Positions 35,301-44,664 are shown, counted from the first letter of the stretch. The stretch is 64,000 nt of DNA from G963662605 sp963667005 (GCA_963667005.1 OY762937.1:186001-250000), one strand, 5' to 3'. Translations and numbers: made by a program. The notes: generated by a model not told the origin, from the sequence alone.

Positions 35301-36815
35301 GTTTGCAGCAGAATCAATTTTAACAAGTATCCAATTTCCGTTTCTCTGTAATGCAGTCCCGGCTGTTACACTTGAGTCTTCCATACGGACAATGACGCCG
35401 GGCAAAGCCGGATGAATCGGTGTATTATACGAACCGGCAAAATCCATTCCGCGATGAAAATCATATACGCCGTCAAGCAATCGTGAACCGAATGCCGCAG
35501 CCGGATCAGCAGATGTTGTTGTTCCGGTTGTCGGATAAACTGCACATGCTATTTTAAATACTGCATTACTGATGTCGCTGTTCGCACTATAATCCACATT
35601 GGTAATACGTACTTTCCCACGCCATGTTCCAATATTAGGAACCGTCCACGAATATGATCCGGTGTTTGGAGTACTTGTGGTTATTGTGTTCCATGTTACG
35701 CCGTTATCAACCGTATACTCGATTTTAACATTAGCTATAACACCACTGCTCGTCCATGTTATACTGTAACTACTGCCTGCCGTCAGGGTCTGATTTCCGT
35801 TTGGTGTAATAAGAGCCAAGCTGTCCACACCAAAGGTCATAGCAAGTGCATCGGAAAGTTTTTTTCTATGGGCATCATTATCTCTCAGGGCATACGCTTG
35901 TTCAATATGCAGAAACCGCCCTGTACCCGTCGAAGCAGATGTCTCACACGGATCATTACTCCCATTCAATAACCTTCCCTGTGTATTATCTGTCGCTGCT
36001 AATTTAGTCCACGTCAAATCTTTATGCATTATCTTGAAGGTAAGTGTATCGTCAATCAGCAACAGATTATTTTTAAGTGTCGTCAGGTAGTCCGGTGAAG
36101 GAGTTGTTCTCGTTCCATTGCTCATGATAGCATCAGGATCTCCGGCATCCTGCCCGAAACCATGGGGCTGTATGATGATGAGACTGGTAACGTTAGAATT
36201 AAATACTTCTGTGGCGCGTTGAAGTGTACTCTCATTATGCGCCTGATCGGATAAACGGTACGCTTCGGCTGTGTCGGTACACACAGAACTTGTTCCATCG
36301 CATGGCGAAGCACTTGAACTGTTACAGCGGTGAGTACCGGCTATATAAAATGCGATGCAATTGAGATTCAGAAATATGTAAAAGCCCTGTTTGCCGGTAT
36401 AGGTATCATACTTCGGATGAGGTGCCTGGATAAATAATTTTCTTCGCGTTGCTGAAGGATTATAAATGAACATGCCCCAATGATTCGTGGATGTACTTTT
36501 TTTCTCCAAAACATAAAACACATTATTGGGGCTCGTGGATGTATTGGTATAAACAACGACCCGGTAACCAATGCTGTCAGCTGCAGATTGCGCGGCAGTA
36601 TAGTTTCCTTGCATGATGTATAAAATCGCATTGCCCCATGTATTCAAATTCGAAACAGAAGGCGCCTGATAATCGTTATTTGCATACGTCGCTGGCATGT
36701 TGGATATGAAATTGTCTACGTAGGTACTCAAATTACCGGACAGCGATACCTGAGCACTCACTGACTGCAGACACAGAACAAATAAACCAACAAAAATTTT
36801 TATTTCTTTATTCAT
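32319..36815 (-). CDS. Giant secreted FGase-like + M23 peptidase fusion with beta-repeats and dockerin-like end
   Basis: 1498 residues. Signal peptide (IFVGLFVLCLQSVSAQ). An FGase/M14-like domain (about 25-330) has APHP (H133), AGTHR (162-163), QPHGF (H218) and FLHIE (303-305). A Ser/Thr-rich Ig-like domain is at about 335-420. A complete M23 (LytM) endopeptidase follows (about 440-560), with HRGMD (H454, D458), H514 in YLHLNG and HCH (H547, H549). The long beta-strand module is related to 2874-5255. The C-terminal cassette has two EF-loop repeats (DVNQDGYVDPLDLS, DVNGDGYVDPLDLS). M23 enzymes cut peptide crosslinks of peptidoglycan or related peptides. Two different amide-cleaving domains in one surface protein suggest attack on a peptide-rich polymer or on other cells. 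Probably transcribed with 36908-39457. Confidence 0.85.
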   Translation of the reverse strand: MNKEIKIFVGLFVLCLQSVSAQVSLSGNLSTYVDNFISNMPATYANNDYQAPSVSNLNTWGNAILYIMQGNYTAAQSAADSIGYRVVVYTNTSTSPNNVFYVLEKKSTSTNHWGMFIYNPSATRRKLFIQAPHPKYDTYTGKQGFYIFLNLNCIAFYIAGTHRCNSSSASPCDGTSSVCTDTAEAYRLSDQAHNESTLQRATEVFNSNVTSLIIIQPHGFGQDAGDPDAIMSNGTRTTPSPDYLTTLKNNLLLIDDTLTFKIMHKDLTWTKLAATDNTQGRLLNGSNDPCETSASTGTGRFLHIEQAYALRDNDAHRKKLSDALAMTFGVDSLALITPNGNQTLTAGSSYSITWTSSGVIANVKIEYTVDNGVTWNTITTSTPNTGSYSWTVPNIGTWRGKVRITNVDYSANSDISNAVFKIACAVYPTTGTTTSADPAAAFGSRLLDGVYDFHRGMDFAGSYNTPIHPALPGVIVRMEDSSVTAGTALQRNGNWILVKIDSAANQPRHNAYLHLNGFSKYKVGDTVSTADTIGFMGKSGYQINTVHCHFELYKNLAGTSIDKDKAKNPLEVLPYTNASSSSVSFITRNDSTAIVISTPDSELDFDQIQIYGETASRTVGFNSRTGIDPDNNDNPAYNNVLIDPDPFIQDSSTQRIRFWVKNSEIGIIDSVRITDIMGNSFIASQYSLGPRYAVATGNWDGAIWAASSGGAAGSATVPVAINNVTINSGVTVTVNISTAECNSVSFGATTSKLSFASGSILNVYGDFTLASTTHNAISSWTSGAKIRFAGTAATQTLSGWSTSAFSTGFNEVIVDKLAGKVVTSGTGMRFQLGTTLDIVDGTFELAASDIIEGRTYANVAAAPNIIVESGAVFNMAQTSSVTGSLIRKASNTGDENSKIGSLTVYGSAYLASSVSKGLNFTGITIGSGGFVQFPTSRGILAGSVNAGAIVVSSGGTLKNSLTTSLWYTNTTTPVSITINSGGVYEISSSSTVLPSGGITQNSGSAIKFSSDVSATLPSGITSYKTLILSGAGTKSLGVSTTITEALQLSGSFTTLNLGSYTLTYNAAAKLRYGASGQTTAQTTANAEWPASGGPQNVEIYNSGGVTLHAARTVNGVLTLSGGLFFLGNSNLTLGSAASISGTPDATTMIVINGTGKVVKSIANGAALPYSFTFPIGDSSGIGDYSPVAVSLTSGTFSSASIGAAVVNTKHPQNTQQDNYLKRYWTLTSSGITSPQYTAVCNYAAGDVYGSETNFRGGLYTGGAWSVLGAVSSQTITAANKSTFGDITAGSFSTTGYVQVKVIPQGFYNAAGYLNASDTVKICLAASSTPYAYIDSANAVLDSTTFQATGTFNNAPSGNYYAVVKHRNCIETWSAGSIAFTQNATVAYDFTDAQTRAYGNNLTQVSTSPVRWAIYGGDVNQDGYVDPLDLSLVDVASFNYVSGRGLAEDVNGDGYVDPLDLSIVDMNSFNYVGIQKPQTSKLIEFNVSRRLKKIFDNAK

Positions 36816-36907
36816 TTCTCTTCATAACCAATTCACACCGCAATTACATTGACGCGTAAATTCCAAATAACAAGAACCTGTTTTATTACCAAGTTACTAA
36901 TAATATC

Positions 36908-39457
36908 CTATTTAAGTAATGTCATTTTTGTTATCCGGCGCTCATTATCGGCGCGCAGGACACAATAATAAATTCCTGAAGACATATTGCCGGCATTGAA
37001 ACGCACCGAGTTTCTTACTCCGCCTGCAGCGTATCCGTCAAATAAAGTGGCTACTTCTGTACCGGTCAAAGAAAAAACTTTCAATGTAACATACGTAGAA
37101 CTTTTAACAGTAAATTGAATTTCTGTTGAGGGATTAAATGGATTCAGGAAATTCTGCATAAGTTCCATCGCATCAGGAATTACCGGATTATCTTTTGACA
37201 CATAGATAAGATTGCCGCTAAATTCATCGGCTCCGATATCAGGGTGCGTAGCATTTCTTACATTTCCGTCAATGTCCGTTGTATAGCCGGGAATCGGCAC
37301 ACCTGCATTTTTAAGGCTACTGGCAACAGATGAGTTTATATGTAAATCGCTGCTGCTGATAAAAGCGACATCTTCGGAAATACTGGCTGCATCACCTGAA
37401 TTGGCCGCAGCCCACAGAGGAAGAGTTGCAAAGTATGAAGTTGTACTGAAGCGGCCGATTTTGTGTTGTGTTGTGTCCGTACTACCGACAAAGAGATTGT
37501 TGTAATCCGATATCATTGTTGAAGTTGAACCGGAAGACGGTCTGCCGATCGCACTTGCGATACCTGTTGCAGCGTCGGTTCTCAGATTAATAAAAATATT
37601 GTTCTTTATAACACATGAGCCGGTAGCACTGCCTTTATAAAAACATGTCGAGCTTCTTACACTCGTTCCGGTCCCCTGCAATTTGACGGTATTAAAAAGA
37701 ATTGAATCAGGAACTGTACTTTCAGAAATGTATAAAGGATAAATGCTCCCTGTTCCATTTGCCTGTGTCAAATTCATGTTTATAAAATTATTATAGATAA
37801 CGTTACCGCCATGTCCGGAGGCACCCGTGTTTGTTGAAATGCCATACGTAATGCTGGAAGTAGTTGACTGTTGATTGATATCGTGGACACGATTGTTGTA
37901 AATACGCATATAGTCCGTATTGGAACCTGCATAAATTCCATACATGGCAGAAGTCAAAGAAGCACCGCCACCAAGAAGAACGCTAACATCGTTGCCATAT
38001 ACTTTACAGTTACAAGTATTCGTAGTATAAATTCCACCGATAGCAACTGAGTCTATGAGGTTGTTGCTGATCGTAACATTGAGCAAGCTGTCGGATGCAC
38101 CGTTTCCTGTTAAACGTACACCATAGTAAGCATTTCTGATAACATTCCCGTCTATTTTCGAATTGTGCGGCAAAGCTTTTGCAGTAACCGATGACAATTC
38201 AACAGCCGAATAACTGCTGGAAGAATATGCACCCGACTGTATCATGCAATTCTTGATTGTGCAATATGGTGAATTGCCCGCAACGTAAATTCCACGTTGT
38301 GCATTCGTACCTGAACCAACAATGCTCAATGATTTACCTGGCCCGCCGTCAAATGTTACATACGAAGTATTATCAACTTTAATTACAAATGGGGATGTGG
38401 CAGAACCTGCTCCAATTATAGTAACTGCCCCGCTTGATTCCGGAGTGAAAACTATCGGAGTTGCTGAGCCTGAGGTTGTTGTTTGAATTAGTAATGTGTC
38501 TTCGCTGTAGGTTCCTGCTCTCAATACAAATGTAACACCGGGAGCCGCAACTCCTTGAGCATTAAGGTCACTCAAAGCGCTTCTGATTGTAGCATAATCA
38601 GGATTTACTCCGCCGATTGTTTTGCTTCCGGAAAGAGGCGCTCCGGCTATTGTTGTATAAGCAAAGATATTTGACCACGAGCTGCTGCCAAGACTGTTAC
38701 GCGACAAAACCCGCCAGTAATACATAGTTGCATTGAGCAAACCAATATTAGGCACCGTTATACTTGTGTCGGTCAGGGTGGTATCGCTATACAAGACCGT
38801 ATTAAATAAACTTGAAGAAGACAATTGAAAAGTAAATTTCTCCGCATTCGCCGCACGGTTCCAGGAAAATTGGATACCTTGTTTAGGTTGATCTGTTGCA
38901 TTGTTAGCCGGTGAAATAAGAGAAGGTACATCCGGTAATGCTGTGGCGGATGATTTAATGACGATAGCTTTATCCGGTGCGAATGCCCAGTAGTCTCCAC
39001 TTGAGCCGCTGCCGTTAGTCCATATTCCGGTTGCGCACAATTTAGCGCTGCCGGGAATCGCAGGTGCGGTATAATTAACGACATAGGTAATCGTCCCAGA
39101 AGTTGCAGGCTTTCTGCTGGCGCTTACCAGCTCAACGCCGGTAGTTCCGGATGTAGTAAGATATGAATCTGAGGCAGCAATGGTTCCGCTATTAGTTGCA
39201 ATATCTATAGCACCGCCACCAAGCGAAGAGCCCGATCCTGAAATGACAATTGTATAAGTATTGAGTGAATTTGTTTTGACTGTATCCGGTCCGGTAATAG
39301 TAACTACGCAGTTTGCACTGGAAGAATGACAGCTGCAACCGGATGTACTGGTAATATGAGTTCGTCCCGATTGCCCCATATGTGCCATAAACATCAATGA
39401 AATAAAAGGAATAATCATCATTGGCCAATAGATCTTCTGCAGCGTAGTCCTAGACAT
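36908..39457 (-). CDS. Secreted CxCH, fibronectin and beta-helix protein with type IX tail
   Basis: About 849 residues from ATG at 39457, which has AAGGA upstream; the open frame extends to 39544 but that part overlaps the promoter. The signal-like segment is WPMMIIPFISLMFMAH. A Reelin-like or 'choice-of-anchor V'-like domain follows with TSGCSCHSSSANC and a Cys later (KLCATGIW). Next is a fibronectin-III-like domain (SLISPANNATDQPKQGIQFSWNR), then a right-handed parallel beta-helix of about 400 residues (CTIKNCMIQSG, GNVIRNAYYGVRL, NNLIDSVAIGG, IYNNRVHDIN). The tail is NFLNPFNPSTEIQF, with Leu in place of the usual Pro. Beta-helix folds often bind or cleave acidic polysaccharides; no lyase residues can be named. 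The CxCH could hold haem or a disulfide. Confidence 0.8.
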   Translation of the reverse strand: MSRTTLQKIYWPMMIIPFISLMFMAHMGQSGRTHITSTSGCSCHSSSANCVVTITGPDTVKTNSLNTYTIVISGSGSSLGGGAIDIATNSGTIAASDSYLTTSGTTGVELVSASRKPATSGTITYVVNYTAPAIPGSAKLCATGIWTNGSGSSGDYWAFAPDKAIVIKSSATALPDVPSLISPANNATDQPKQGIQFSWNRAANAEKFTFQLSSSSLFNTVLYSDTTLTDTSITVPNIGLLNATMYYWRVLSRNSLGSSSWSNIFAYTTIAGAPLSGSKTIGGVNPDYATIRSALSDLNAQGVAAPGVTFVLRAGTYSEDTLLIQTTTSGSATPIVFTPESSGAVTIIGAGSATSPFVIKVDNTSYVTFDGGPGKSLSIVGSGTNAQRGIYVAGNSPYCTIKNCMIQSGAYSSSSYSAVELSSVTAKALPHNSKIDGNVIRNAYYGVRLTGNGASDSLLNVTISNNLIDSVAIGGIYTTNTCNCKVYGNDVSVLLGGGASLTSAMYGIYAGSNTDYMRIYNNRVHDINQQSTTSSITYGISTNTGASGHGGNVIYNNFINMNLTQANGTGSIYPLYISESTVPDSILFNTVKLQGTGTSVRSSTCFYKGSATGSCVIKNNIFINLRTDAATGIASAIGRPSSGSTSTMISDYNNLFVGSTDTTQHKIGRFSTTSYFATLPLWAAANSGDAASISEDVAFISSSDLHINSSVASSLKNAGVPIPGYTTDIDGNVRNATHPDIGADEFSGNLIYVSKDNPVIPDAMELMQNFLNPFNPSTEIQFTVKSSTYVTLKVFSLTGTEVATLFDGYAAGGVRNSVRFNAGNMSSGIYYCVLRADNERRITKMTLLK

Positions 39458-39527
39458 ATATGGTATCCTTATATATTTATTGAATGAACATTCGTTAAAA
39501 ATGCTGGACCAGAACAAATTAGTAGTA

Positions 39528-39543
39528 CTCAATCTCCGTGCCA
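39528..39543 (-). promoter_or_regulatory. Sigma-54-type promoter for 36908-39457 (and probably 32319-36815)
   Basis: Minus strand TGGCACGGAGATTGAG matches the -24 consensus TGGCACG exactly and keeps TTG at -12, with GA instead of GC and 10-base spacing. The predicted start is near 39517, 60 bases before the ATG at 39457. Confidence 0.65.
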
Positions 39544-39600
39544 AAATGAGCTAACAATTAACACCGTTTTCGCATTGTTGCTTATTGATCATCTTTGTGG

Positions 39601-39617
39601 CGGGGGTTTTTTGCCCA
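39601..39617. promoter_or_regulatory. Inverted-repeat activator site (CGGGGGTTTTTTGCCCA)
   Basis: Imperfect member of the 17-bp repeat family, centred about 92 bp upstream of the predicted start at 39517. On the minus strand TGGGCAAAAAACCCCCG matches the site at 16421-16437 at 14 or more of 17 positions. Confidence 0.5.
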
Positions 39618-39668
39618 TGAGTGAGGAAATAACAGCAAAAAAGTCACGACAGAAAGACATGTCGATAA

Positions 39669-39700
39669 ATAAAAAAAGCGGAGAATTTCTTCTCCGCTTT
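39669..39700 (-). terminator. Rho-independent terminator after 39720-44411
   Basis: AGCGGAGAA (39677-39685) pairs with TTCTCCGCT (39690-39698). On the minus strand the stem is followed by TTTTTTATTTAT. It ends the large fibronectin/repeat gene. Confidence 0.9.
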
Positions 39701-39719
39701 GTACTCATAGCGAATTATG

Positions 39720-42700
39720 CTATTTCAAGAATATCATTTTGTTAACATAGTTCAAATTTTTTCCCGATGACAATTCCTTACCGCTGAATTTATAGATATA
39801 TAAACCGCTTGATAAATTGTAAGGAGTCATATCAATTGAAAAGTCATGATATCCTGCCGCGACAGTTTCATTGAGCATAACAGCAATCCGTTGTCCGGTA
39901 ACTGTGTACAATTCAATCGAGATATTCGCATCTGCAGGAAGAGCATATGATATTTTCGTAGACGGATTGAACGGGTTCGGATAATTTTTCGAAACTTTGA
40001 ATTCCGATGGTGCAGCAACTGAAGCTTCAACCACTTTGCTATATTCAAATGTTCCGTCATTATCTACCATTTTCAACCGGTACGAATAACTTCCCGTATT
40101 CAGGTTTTTATCAGTGAATGAATAATTCTTAGGAGAATTGCTGTAATTATTTGCCTTTAATTCTCCGACTTTCGCCCAAATGTTTTGTGAACCTTTTGAG
40201 CGTTCGACAATGAATTTGTAAGAGTTTACTTCCGTTGCCGTAGACCAATCGAGTTTCACAACTCGGCCTTGTACTGAAGACGAGAATGCATTCAATTCAA
40301 CCGGAAGAACTTCGTTATTACCGGTCAAGGTAAAATCGGAGAAGCTTGAAGTTGAAAATGTAACTGAACGGGAAGAACCATCCAAGCCATCGGCAATTTT
40401 TAACCAGGTTACTCCGTCATCGTCACTTTTCCACGCTGAAAGTGAAGCAAGTGATTTACCGTTATCATCGCTTGAAACCCATCCGAGTGTCACATCTACC
40501 GGTGAAGACGGCTGCGTTGTAGGCGTTATTTTCCATCTCCGGTTTATGCTTCCGTCATACTGATTTACATAACCGGCCGCTCCGGAAGTTCTGGTAATCG
40601 TGGTGCTGCCGAGGTCATTGCCATTCGGATTGAGAACAACACCCATACCGGCTATATCAACGCCACTTGAGCCGCTTAGGCCGCGGGTAGTTTGCAGATT
40701 TCCAACCAGGTATTTTCCGGTCGCCTCACCCGAAATCGTAGCACTGCTGCCCAGTGTTAACGTATTTGATCCGGTTGAGAGTGAGCCAGCCACAAAATTG
40801 ATATTACCGCTTATTGACCTGTTTGCATGAAGTGTAACGCCGCCGCTATTATATATAGTAATATTAGCCGGGCCGCCAACTGCAGGCAATTCGGCATCAG
40901 TCGTTGTTTGTGCTGTTGATTGTCCTGAATCTCCATATTGGAGTGTAGCCGAAGGTCCATAGGTAAGTGAACCGCTGCTAACATCAAGGCTCGCGGTACC
41001 CATGATGGACAATGTACCATTAACTGTTACCGCTCCGCCGAGTGACTTAACACCGCTGCCGGCAAGTTCCAGATTCGTGTATGTTCTCGCGGGAATGCCT
41101 GCCTGATCAATATATGAAAAACGGAATATACCGCCGTTATCCGTAACAGTTGCGGGAAGTGTATATGCTGTTGTAACAGTACTCAAAATAATTCCACCCG
41201 GATTTAGGACAATTGACGAACCTGCATTCCACAGCAAAGATGAAGTGGTTGAAAAACGCAATGTGCCGCCGCTGTTGATGGTAATTAGTCCTGTATTATT
41301 TATACCGGATGATGAAGTCGACCAGCCGCTCATGAGTCTTAAAGTACCGCCATCATTGATATCAACACCGCCGATATTGATCTGGTTTGTGCTCGTAGAG
41401 GAAATTTCCGCGGTACCGTATAATGTCATTTTCCCAATTGCATTTGTGCCGGTTGTACCGGAGCGAATGTGTGAAGCACCGGCAAGCATGGTAAATGTTC
41501 CGCCGCTTTGTACGGTGATCGTCGGAAATGTTGCCGTCGTCAAATCAATACCGACTCCCTGAATGTCATCTTTCTGACCTAATTCAAAAGTACCGTTAAC
41601 AATTTCAAGGCTTGTTCCGAGGTTGAAAGTGTTGTCGGCATCAACCGCTGTCTGCGTGGCCACTTTACCGGCAGATTTGTCAACAATAACTTCCATAAAC
41701 GGAAATTGAGATGTGGCAGTTTTACTCGTGCTGAGACTCATAAGTGTTTGAACAGCAGCGGCTCCCGTAAATCTGAGTTTACCACCTGCCGCCCAGCTTC
41801 CTACGGTATTTGCCGCGACACAATAAAAATCACCGTAAATATTTAGCACACCGGCTGCTGCAAAAGAAATTTTGGAAGAGGAAGAAGATGTAAAAGAAAA
41901 ATCTTTACATGTTGCATTTGCATCATCAACCGTAATTGTTGAACCACTTCCGATTTTAACGTTATCGGCTGAGGTCGGAAGAATGCCACCAACCCATGAA
42001 CTTGTGGAACTCCAGTTTCCTGTTACACCGGCCGACACTACCGCATTAGCTCCATGAGCGCCGGTTGCAGGTGATGTTGTTCTGTAATTCTCTGTTCCAC
42101 CGGGACCGCTAAACTCGAATACAGAAAAATAATACGGACTGCCCTCGGTTAAACCGCTGACATCCACACTGTTACCTGTACCATTATAAATTACATACGA
42201 TGAACCAATAACAGTGCCGCTGCCATATACAGCATTTGCAGTATATGTAGTTGCATCCGTCGGCTGGTTTGCTACTGCACTGTTAACGCGGGCGAGAACA
42301 AGTCTGTTTGTACCATTTCCATTTGTCCATGATACCGTCATTGTAGTTTGCCCGATATTGGAAAACGTTACAGCAGTTGCTGAGGTTGTCGGTTCCGTTG
42401 CCAAAGCTAATCCGGATGCCGCTTGATTTTGTGTTGATGCACCTGAACTTGTATGCGCAATGTTACCGGATATACTTCCGCTGGCTATCGGAGCAAAGCG
42501 GACATAAATCGTTGTACTGGTAACCGAACCACCACTCTGTGTAAGAGTAATCGGATTGGTCGCGACAAAGCCGGTTCCTGAACTTGAGGTCAAAGAAATT
42601 TCGAAACCGCTTGGTGGAGCAATTGAAATATCGCCGGTTAGATTAACACCCGCAACTGAATAGCTTTGCTCAGCTGATACACTGCCTACGGCAGTATTGG

Positions 42701-44411
42701 CAAACGCTGATAAAGCTCCGGCTATACTAATGGTCGGATCTGATGTAGCTGCTTCGCCAACAGCAAAATCGCCTACGGCTGTAACTCCGGTCACTTGTGT
42801 ACTGGTTGATGTCAGCGTGCCCATTGTTAACGTGCTGCTCCACGCAGAACCGTTATAATATTGCGAAATGAAACTTGAGGTACTTGCACCTCCTGTTATA
42901 TCGCCTGAAACAAATGTAAACGTAGCTGAATAATTAGTAAAAGTTATCCCGCTGTTTGCCAGAGTCCAATAACGCGCAACACCTTTGCCTGAATTGATTC
43001 CCGATGAGAGAATACTTGGGTGCGATCCAGAATTTGATTTTAATGAGAGATCACCCGCGGCTGAAACACTACCGAAAGCAACCGTGACAGGCGTGTAGTT
43101 TGTTGCATCGCCGACATCAAAAGTAGAGGAAGGGGCACCGGTCGCTACGTATTTCTTTAATATACCGTTCACGTGACCGCTTGTTCTCGTAACGACACCA
43201 CCCGAAGCTATGTAAACGCTTGTTCCGGCTGTTACAATACCACTGGTAAGCTTGAGTGTATCATTAACAGTAACATCACCGGAGAATGTTACACCCGCTG
43301 AGTTTGAAATTATTAAGTTGCGGAAAGTGTTTGTTCCGGAACGCGTAATACTGGAAGTGCCGTAAAACTCAACAGTTGAACCTGCATTCTGTGTTATAGT
43401 TCCGCTGGAAGCTGTTCCATCCTTATATCTCAATTTTCCCGTGGAAGATATAGTCGCGGTTCCGATATTCCGGGTTCCAGTGCTGGTGCCGTTAAAATCA
43501 AGTGTACCGTTCAGAGTCAATGTCGCTTTTCCGATGTTATAATAGTAGCTTGATGAACTTCCACCCACAATACTACCACCGGAGGCAATGTTAACATTAA
43601 TTGTTCCGGCCGATGTTGAAGGGCCGTATAAGTTACCACCTAAGTTAACTACACCGCCGGAGTAGACATTGAAATTGGAGGTTTTACCGGTGGCCACCGA
43701 AAGATTGATTGTGGCTGCCGTTCCCATATTAACCGTACCATAGATATTGATAGTACCCGAACTTGCACCATCGGAGCTGCCGGATGAAGACATACCCAAA
43801 TAAGCACCGCTACCTAATGTTAAAGTTCTACCGGCATTCAGTGTAATCGTCGTACCGTCATTAGTGCCGTTGTTATCTGTGTAAATTGCCGTTCCTCCTG
43901 AACCGGAACTACCGTTATAGAAAGCGGTCAAATCGCAGTCAATCGTACAAGTTTTACCCGCTATAGAACTACCGGGACGGATTCTTGCAAAATATTTTGA
44001 ACCGGAACCTTGAATAGTAACGCTTCCGTATAATTCCATTGAAAGGTTATCACCCGGAGATACTACTCCCCAAGTACCATTCACGGTGACTGTCAGTCCG
44101 TAAACACGAAGATAAACAATACTGCTTGTCGGCAGTGCAGTATTTCCTTTTATCGCTCCGCCGGTTTCAACGTTCAATGCGTTACAGTTTGCCGGACTTG
44201 AGGCAACTGTGACAGTATACGGACTTGGAATGATAACCGAGTCGGCACTCGTCGGCACTGCCGCACCGGACGCTCCGCCTCTCGTTGTTGACCATGTCGT
44301 TGTCGCAGACCAGTTACCATTGGCTACAGCAAATTTGGTAGCCGCCAGATTCGTTTGTGAAAGCGATAGAACGATGATACATAAAAATAAATAACTGTAA
44401 ATTTGCTTCAT
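39720..44411 (-). CDS. Giant secreted fibronectin/beta-repeat protein with type IX sorting tail
   Basis: 1563 residues. Signal peptide (YLFLCIIVLSLSQTNLAAT) and a G8-like opening (NGNWSATTTWSTTRGG) with a beta-strand array to about 560. Next is an Ig-like domain (SVAGVNLTGDISIAPPSGFE) at about 580-670. A fibronectin-III-like domain (TTMTVSWTNGNGTNRLVLAR) covers about 680-790. A second beta-repeat module starts at about 800 and is related to 2874-5255 and 32319-36815. The end carries LPVELNAFSSSVQGRVVKLDW and NYPNPFNPSTKISY with final KMIFLK. AAAGG precedes the ATG. It is probably a structural or adhesive surface protein; no catalytic motif is seen. The promoter near 44610 is sigma-54-like. 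Confidence 0.85.
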   Translation of the reverse strand: MKQIYSYLFLCIIVLSLSQTNLAATKFAVANGNWSATTTWSTTRGGASGAAVPTSADSVIIPSPYTVTVASSPANCNALNVETGGAIKGNTALPTSSIVYLRVYGLTVTVNGTWGVVSPGDNLSMELYGSVTIQGSGSKYFARIRPGSSIAGKTCTIDCDLTAFYNGSSGSGGTAIYTDNNGTNDGTTITLNAGRTLTLGSGAYLGMSSSGSSDGASSGTINIYGTVNMGTAATINLSVATGKTSNFNVYSGGVVNLGGNLYGPSTSAGTINVNIASGGSIVGGSSSSYYYNIGKATLTLNGTLDFNGTSTGTRNIGTATISSTGKLRYKDGTASSGTITQNAGSTVEFYGTSSITRSGTNTFRNLIISNSAGVTFSGDVTVNDTLKLTSGIVTAGTSVYIASGGVVTRTSGHVNGILKKYVATGAPSSTFDVGDATNYTPVTVAFGSVSAAGDLSLKSNSGSHPSILSSGINSGKGVARYWTLANSGITFTNYSATFTFVSGDITGGASTSSFISQYYNGSAWSSTLTMGTLTSTSTQVTGVTAVGDFAVGEAATSDPTISIAGALSAFANTAVGSVSAEQSYSVAGVNLTGDISIAPPSGFEISLTSSSGTGFVATNPITLTQSGGSVTSTTIYVRFAPIASGSISGNIAHTSSGASTQNQAASGLALATEPTTSATAVTFSNIGQTTMTVSWTNGNGTNRLVLARVNSAVANQPTDATTYTANAVYGSGTVIGSSYVIYNGTGNSVDVSGLTEGSPYYFSVFEFSGPGGTENYRTTSPATGAHGANAVVSAGVTGNWSSTSSWVGGILPTSADNVKIGSGSTITVDDANATCKDFSFTSSSSSKISFAAAGVLNIYGDFYCVAANTVGSWAAGGKLRFTGAAAVQTLMSLSTSKTATSQFPFMEVIVDKSAGKVATQTAVDADNTFNLGTSLEIVNGTFELGQKDDIQGVGIDLTTATFPTITVQSGGTFTMLAGASHIRSGTTGTNAIGKMTLYGTAEISSTSTNQINIGGVDINDGGTLRLMSGWSTSSSGINNTGLITINSGGTLRFSTTSSLLWNAGSSIVLNPGGIILSTVTTAYTLPATVTDNGGIFRFSYIDQAGIPARTYTNLELAGSGVKSLGGAVTVNGTLSIMGTASLDVSSGSLTYGPSATLQYGDSGQSTAQTTTDAELPAVGGPANITIYNSGGVTLHANRSISGNINFVAGSLSTGSNTLTLGSSATISGEATGKYLVGNLQTTRGLSGSSGVDIAGMGVVLNPNGNDLGSTTITRTSGAAGYVNQYDGSINRRWKITPTTQPSSPVDVTLGWVSSDDNGKSLASLSAWKSDDDGVTWLKIADGLDGSSRSVTFSTSSFSDFTLTGNNEVLPVELNAFSSSVQGRVVKLDWSTATEVNSYKFIVERSKGSQNIWAKVGELKANNYSNSPKNYSFTDKNLNTGSYSYRLKMVDNDGTFEYSKVVEASVAAPSEFKVSKNYPNPFNPSTKISYALPADANISIELYTVTGQRIAVMLNETVAAGYHDFSIDMTPYNLSSGLYIYKFSGKELSSGKNLNYVNKMIFLK

Positions 44412-44603
44412 AGAATGAGCCTTTATTTAGTTTATCGATAGTTTATAATTCATGTTATGTATGACATATTACTTCTGGCCAAAGTTACGACAATCCTGTA
44501 TATTTGTCAACAAGCAAATAATTATTATAATTTAATCTTGCGTTATATGCCCGGAGGAGTAGATTTGAGCATGAACATTTATGCAAGTTAGATTAATTCG
44601 GCT

Positions 44604-44618
44604 GCAAATTTTGTACCG
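44604..44618 (-). promoter_or_regulatory. Sigma-54-like promoter for 39720-44411
   Basis: Minus strand CGGTACAAAATTTGC keeps GG-N10-GC and TTTGCA at -12; the first base is C rather than T. The predicted start near 44592 is about 103 bp from the centre of the repeat at 44687-44703, the same distance as at two other promoters here. Confidence 0.5.
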
Positions 44619-44664
44619 CTTTTACAATGCGAAAATTTGCGAAATTCAGCTAAAAACAAATAAT

